The notes under the pieces were generated by a model, which saw nothing but the letters and a program-made list of their open reading frames with translations, was not told the DNA's origin and searched no databases. Shown here one piece after another: positions 63,434 to 64,000 of a stretch of 64,000 nucleotides of DNA. The stretch is from DATEDA01 sp963789885 (GTDB taxonomy: Bacteria > Pseudomonadota > Gammaproteobacteria > Burkholderiales > SG8-39), in assembly GCA_963789885.1 (NCBI GenBank), contig CAWBNB010000064.1:124001-188000 (forward strand), in the 5' to 3' direction. The position numbers and the translations under genes were made by a program. Numbering within the stretch: position 1 is the stretch's first letter; every line of letters starts with the position of its first letter.

Positions 63434-63547
63434 GCTTCGTCCGGCGGCGTTGCCGCCGAGACTTCCCATTCCCAGGAAACGCCCGCTCGCGGCAATATAC
63501 GCGGGTGGCGACCGCGGCCGTCGTCGAACCTGCTGGAGGGAGGAGCA

Positions 63548-63643
63548 ATGAAGCCTTCGCACGTGGTCATGATGGGCAAGAGCAACCTCGCGGTCGCCGG
63601 GCTGATCCAGGATTGGCTCGCGCGTCGCGGGCTCTACCGCTAG
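63548..63643 (+). CDS. very short ORF of 31 residues with strong ribosome binding site
   Basis: GGAGGGAGGAGCA precedes ATG 63548. The peptide runs MKPSHVVMMGKSNLAVAGLI and ends QDWLARRGLYR. It stops 10 bp before the next gene. No homology was recognised; it may be a small protein or a translational leader for the tautomerase gene. Confidence 0.4.
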   Translation: MKPSHVVMMGKSNLAVAGLIQDWLARRGLYR

Positions 63644-63653
63644 GCGCGCCGCC

Positions 63654-64000
63654 ATGCTCCGGCGGATCCCCTGTGTCCTCATGCGCGGCGGCACCTCGCG
63701 CGGCCCGTACCTCCTCGCCTCCGACCTCCCCGGTGATCCGCAGCAACGCGACGCCGTGCTACTGCGGATCATGGGTTCGCCGCACCCGCTGCAGGTCGAC
63801 GGCATCGGCGGCTCGAACACGCTGACCAGCAAGGTCGCGATCGTCAGCCGCTCGCGCGAACCCGGCGCGGACGTCGACTATCTCTTCGCCCAGGTCTCGG
63901 TGAACGAAGCGATCGTCGACACCAAGCCGAACTGCGGCAACATGCTCTCCGGCGTCGGGCCGTTCGCGATCGAGTCGGGCCTGGTGCAGGCCGGCGACCG
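63654..64000 (+). CDS. 4-oxalomesaconate tautomerase / PrpF family, 5' part
   Basis: The partial product starts MLRRIPCVLMRGGTSRGPYL and shows VDGIGGSNTLTSKVAIVS, AQVSVNEAIVDTKPNCGNML and SGVGPFAIESGLV, typical of the PrpF/GalD fold. Related enzymes isomerise 4-oxalomesaconate (gallate/protocatechuate routes) or act in 2-methylcitrate breakdown; the two cannot be separated here. The C-terminal two thirds lie beyond base 64000. Confidence 0.85.
   Translation, partial: MLRRIPCVLMRGGTSRGPYLLASDLPGDPQQRDAVLLRIMGSPHPLQVDGIGGSNTLTSKVAIVSRSREPGADVDYLFAQVSVNEAIVDTKPNCGNMLSGVGPFAIESGLVQAGD

Overview
The window is a GC-rich proteobacterial chromosome segment, most likely from a betaproteobacterium of Burkholderiales or Rhodocyclales type. 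The evidence is the gene order tRNA-Tyr-Gly-Thr-tuf-tRNA-Trp-secE-nusG-rplKAJL-rpoBC, followed by the str, S10, spc and alpha ribosomal operons, together with a Bug-type TctC/TctB/TctA transport operon and a TetR-linked paaABCDE operon. No mobile element, integrase, CRISPR array or phage gene was seen.

Layout. 1-5.1 kb: the left edge carries two gene fragments abutting near base 158 (a GAF-domain fragment on minus, a TIGR03118-type fragment on plus), then a nucleoside-phosphorylase-fold protein, a convergent alpha-glucan phosphorylase and a small BON protein. 5.1-9.5 kb: an envelope-stress type operon on minus (DegP/HtrA protease, a small unknown protein, an OmpR-family regulator, a histidine kinase). 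A perfect CTTAAG-N5-CTTAAG box lies upstream of degP and next to a divergent lipoprotein gene. 9.5-17.4 kb: a SYLF protein, the tct operon (tctC and tctA carry frameshifts), an SPFH protein with its NfeD partner, an NTF2-like protein, a DUF488 protein and a SAM hydroxide adenosyltransferase.

17.6-36.8 kb: the ribosomal protein superoperon on minus, from rpsL (36.6 kb) down to rplQ (17.6 kb), including infA, secY, rpoA, fusA and tuf. It has a clear promoter before rpsL and another before rplN. 36.9-42.7 kb: a plus-strand block of an old yellow enzyme, paaABCDE and a TetR regulator, lying between rpsL and rpoC, which are usually close neighbours. 42.7-57.3 kb: a lipoprotein gene, then rpoC, rpoB, rplL, rplJ, rplA, rplK, nusG, secE, tRNA-Trp, a second tuf and tRNA-Thr, -Gly and -Tyr, all on minus behind a near-consensus promoter at 57.27 kb. 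57.4-64 kb: plus-strand metabolic genes: a metallo-beta-lactamase-fold protein lacking several metal ligands, a fused indolepyruvate ferredoxin oxidoreductase, HutD, a PaaI-type thioesterase, two very small ORFs and the start of a 4-oxalomesaconate tautomerase/PrpF-like gene.

Working together: most of the window is the translation and transcription core. The indolepyruvate oxidoreductase, the PaaI-like thioesterase and PaaABCDE suggest aryl-pyruvate/phenylacetyl-CoA catabolism. Several frameshifts (tctA, tctC, fusA and the end of rpoC) can all be read as small insertions. Because fusA is essential, I read at least that one, and probably most, as consensus errors rather than biological decay.
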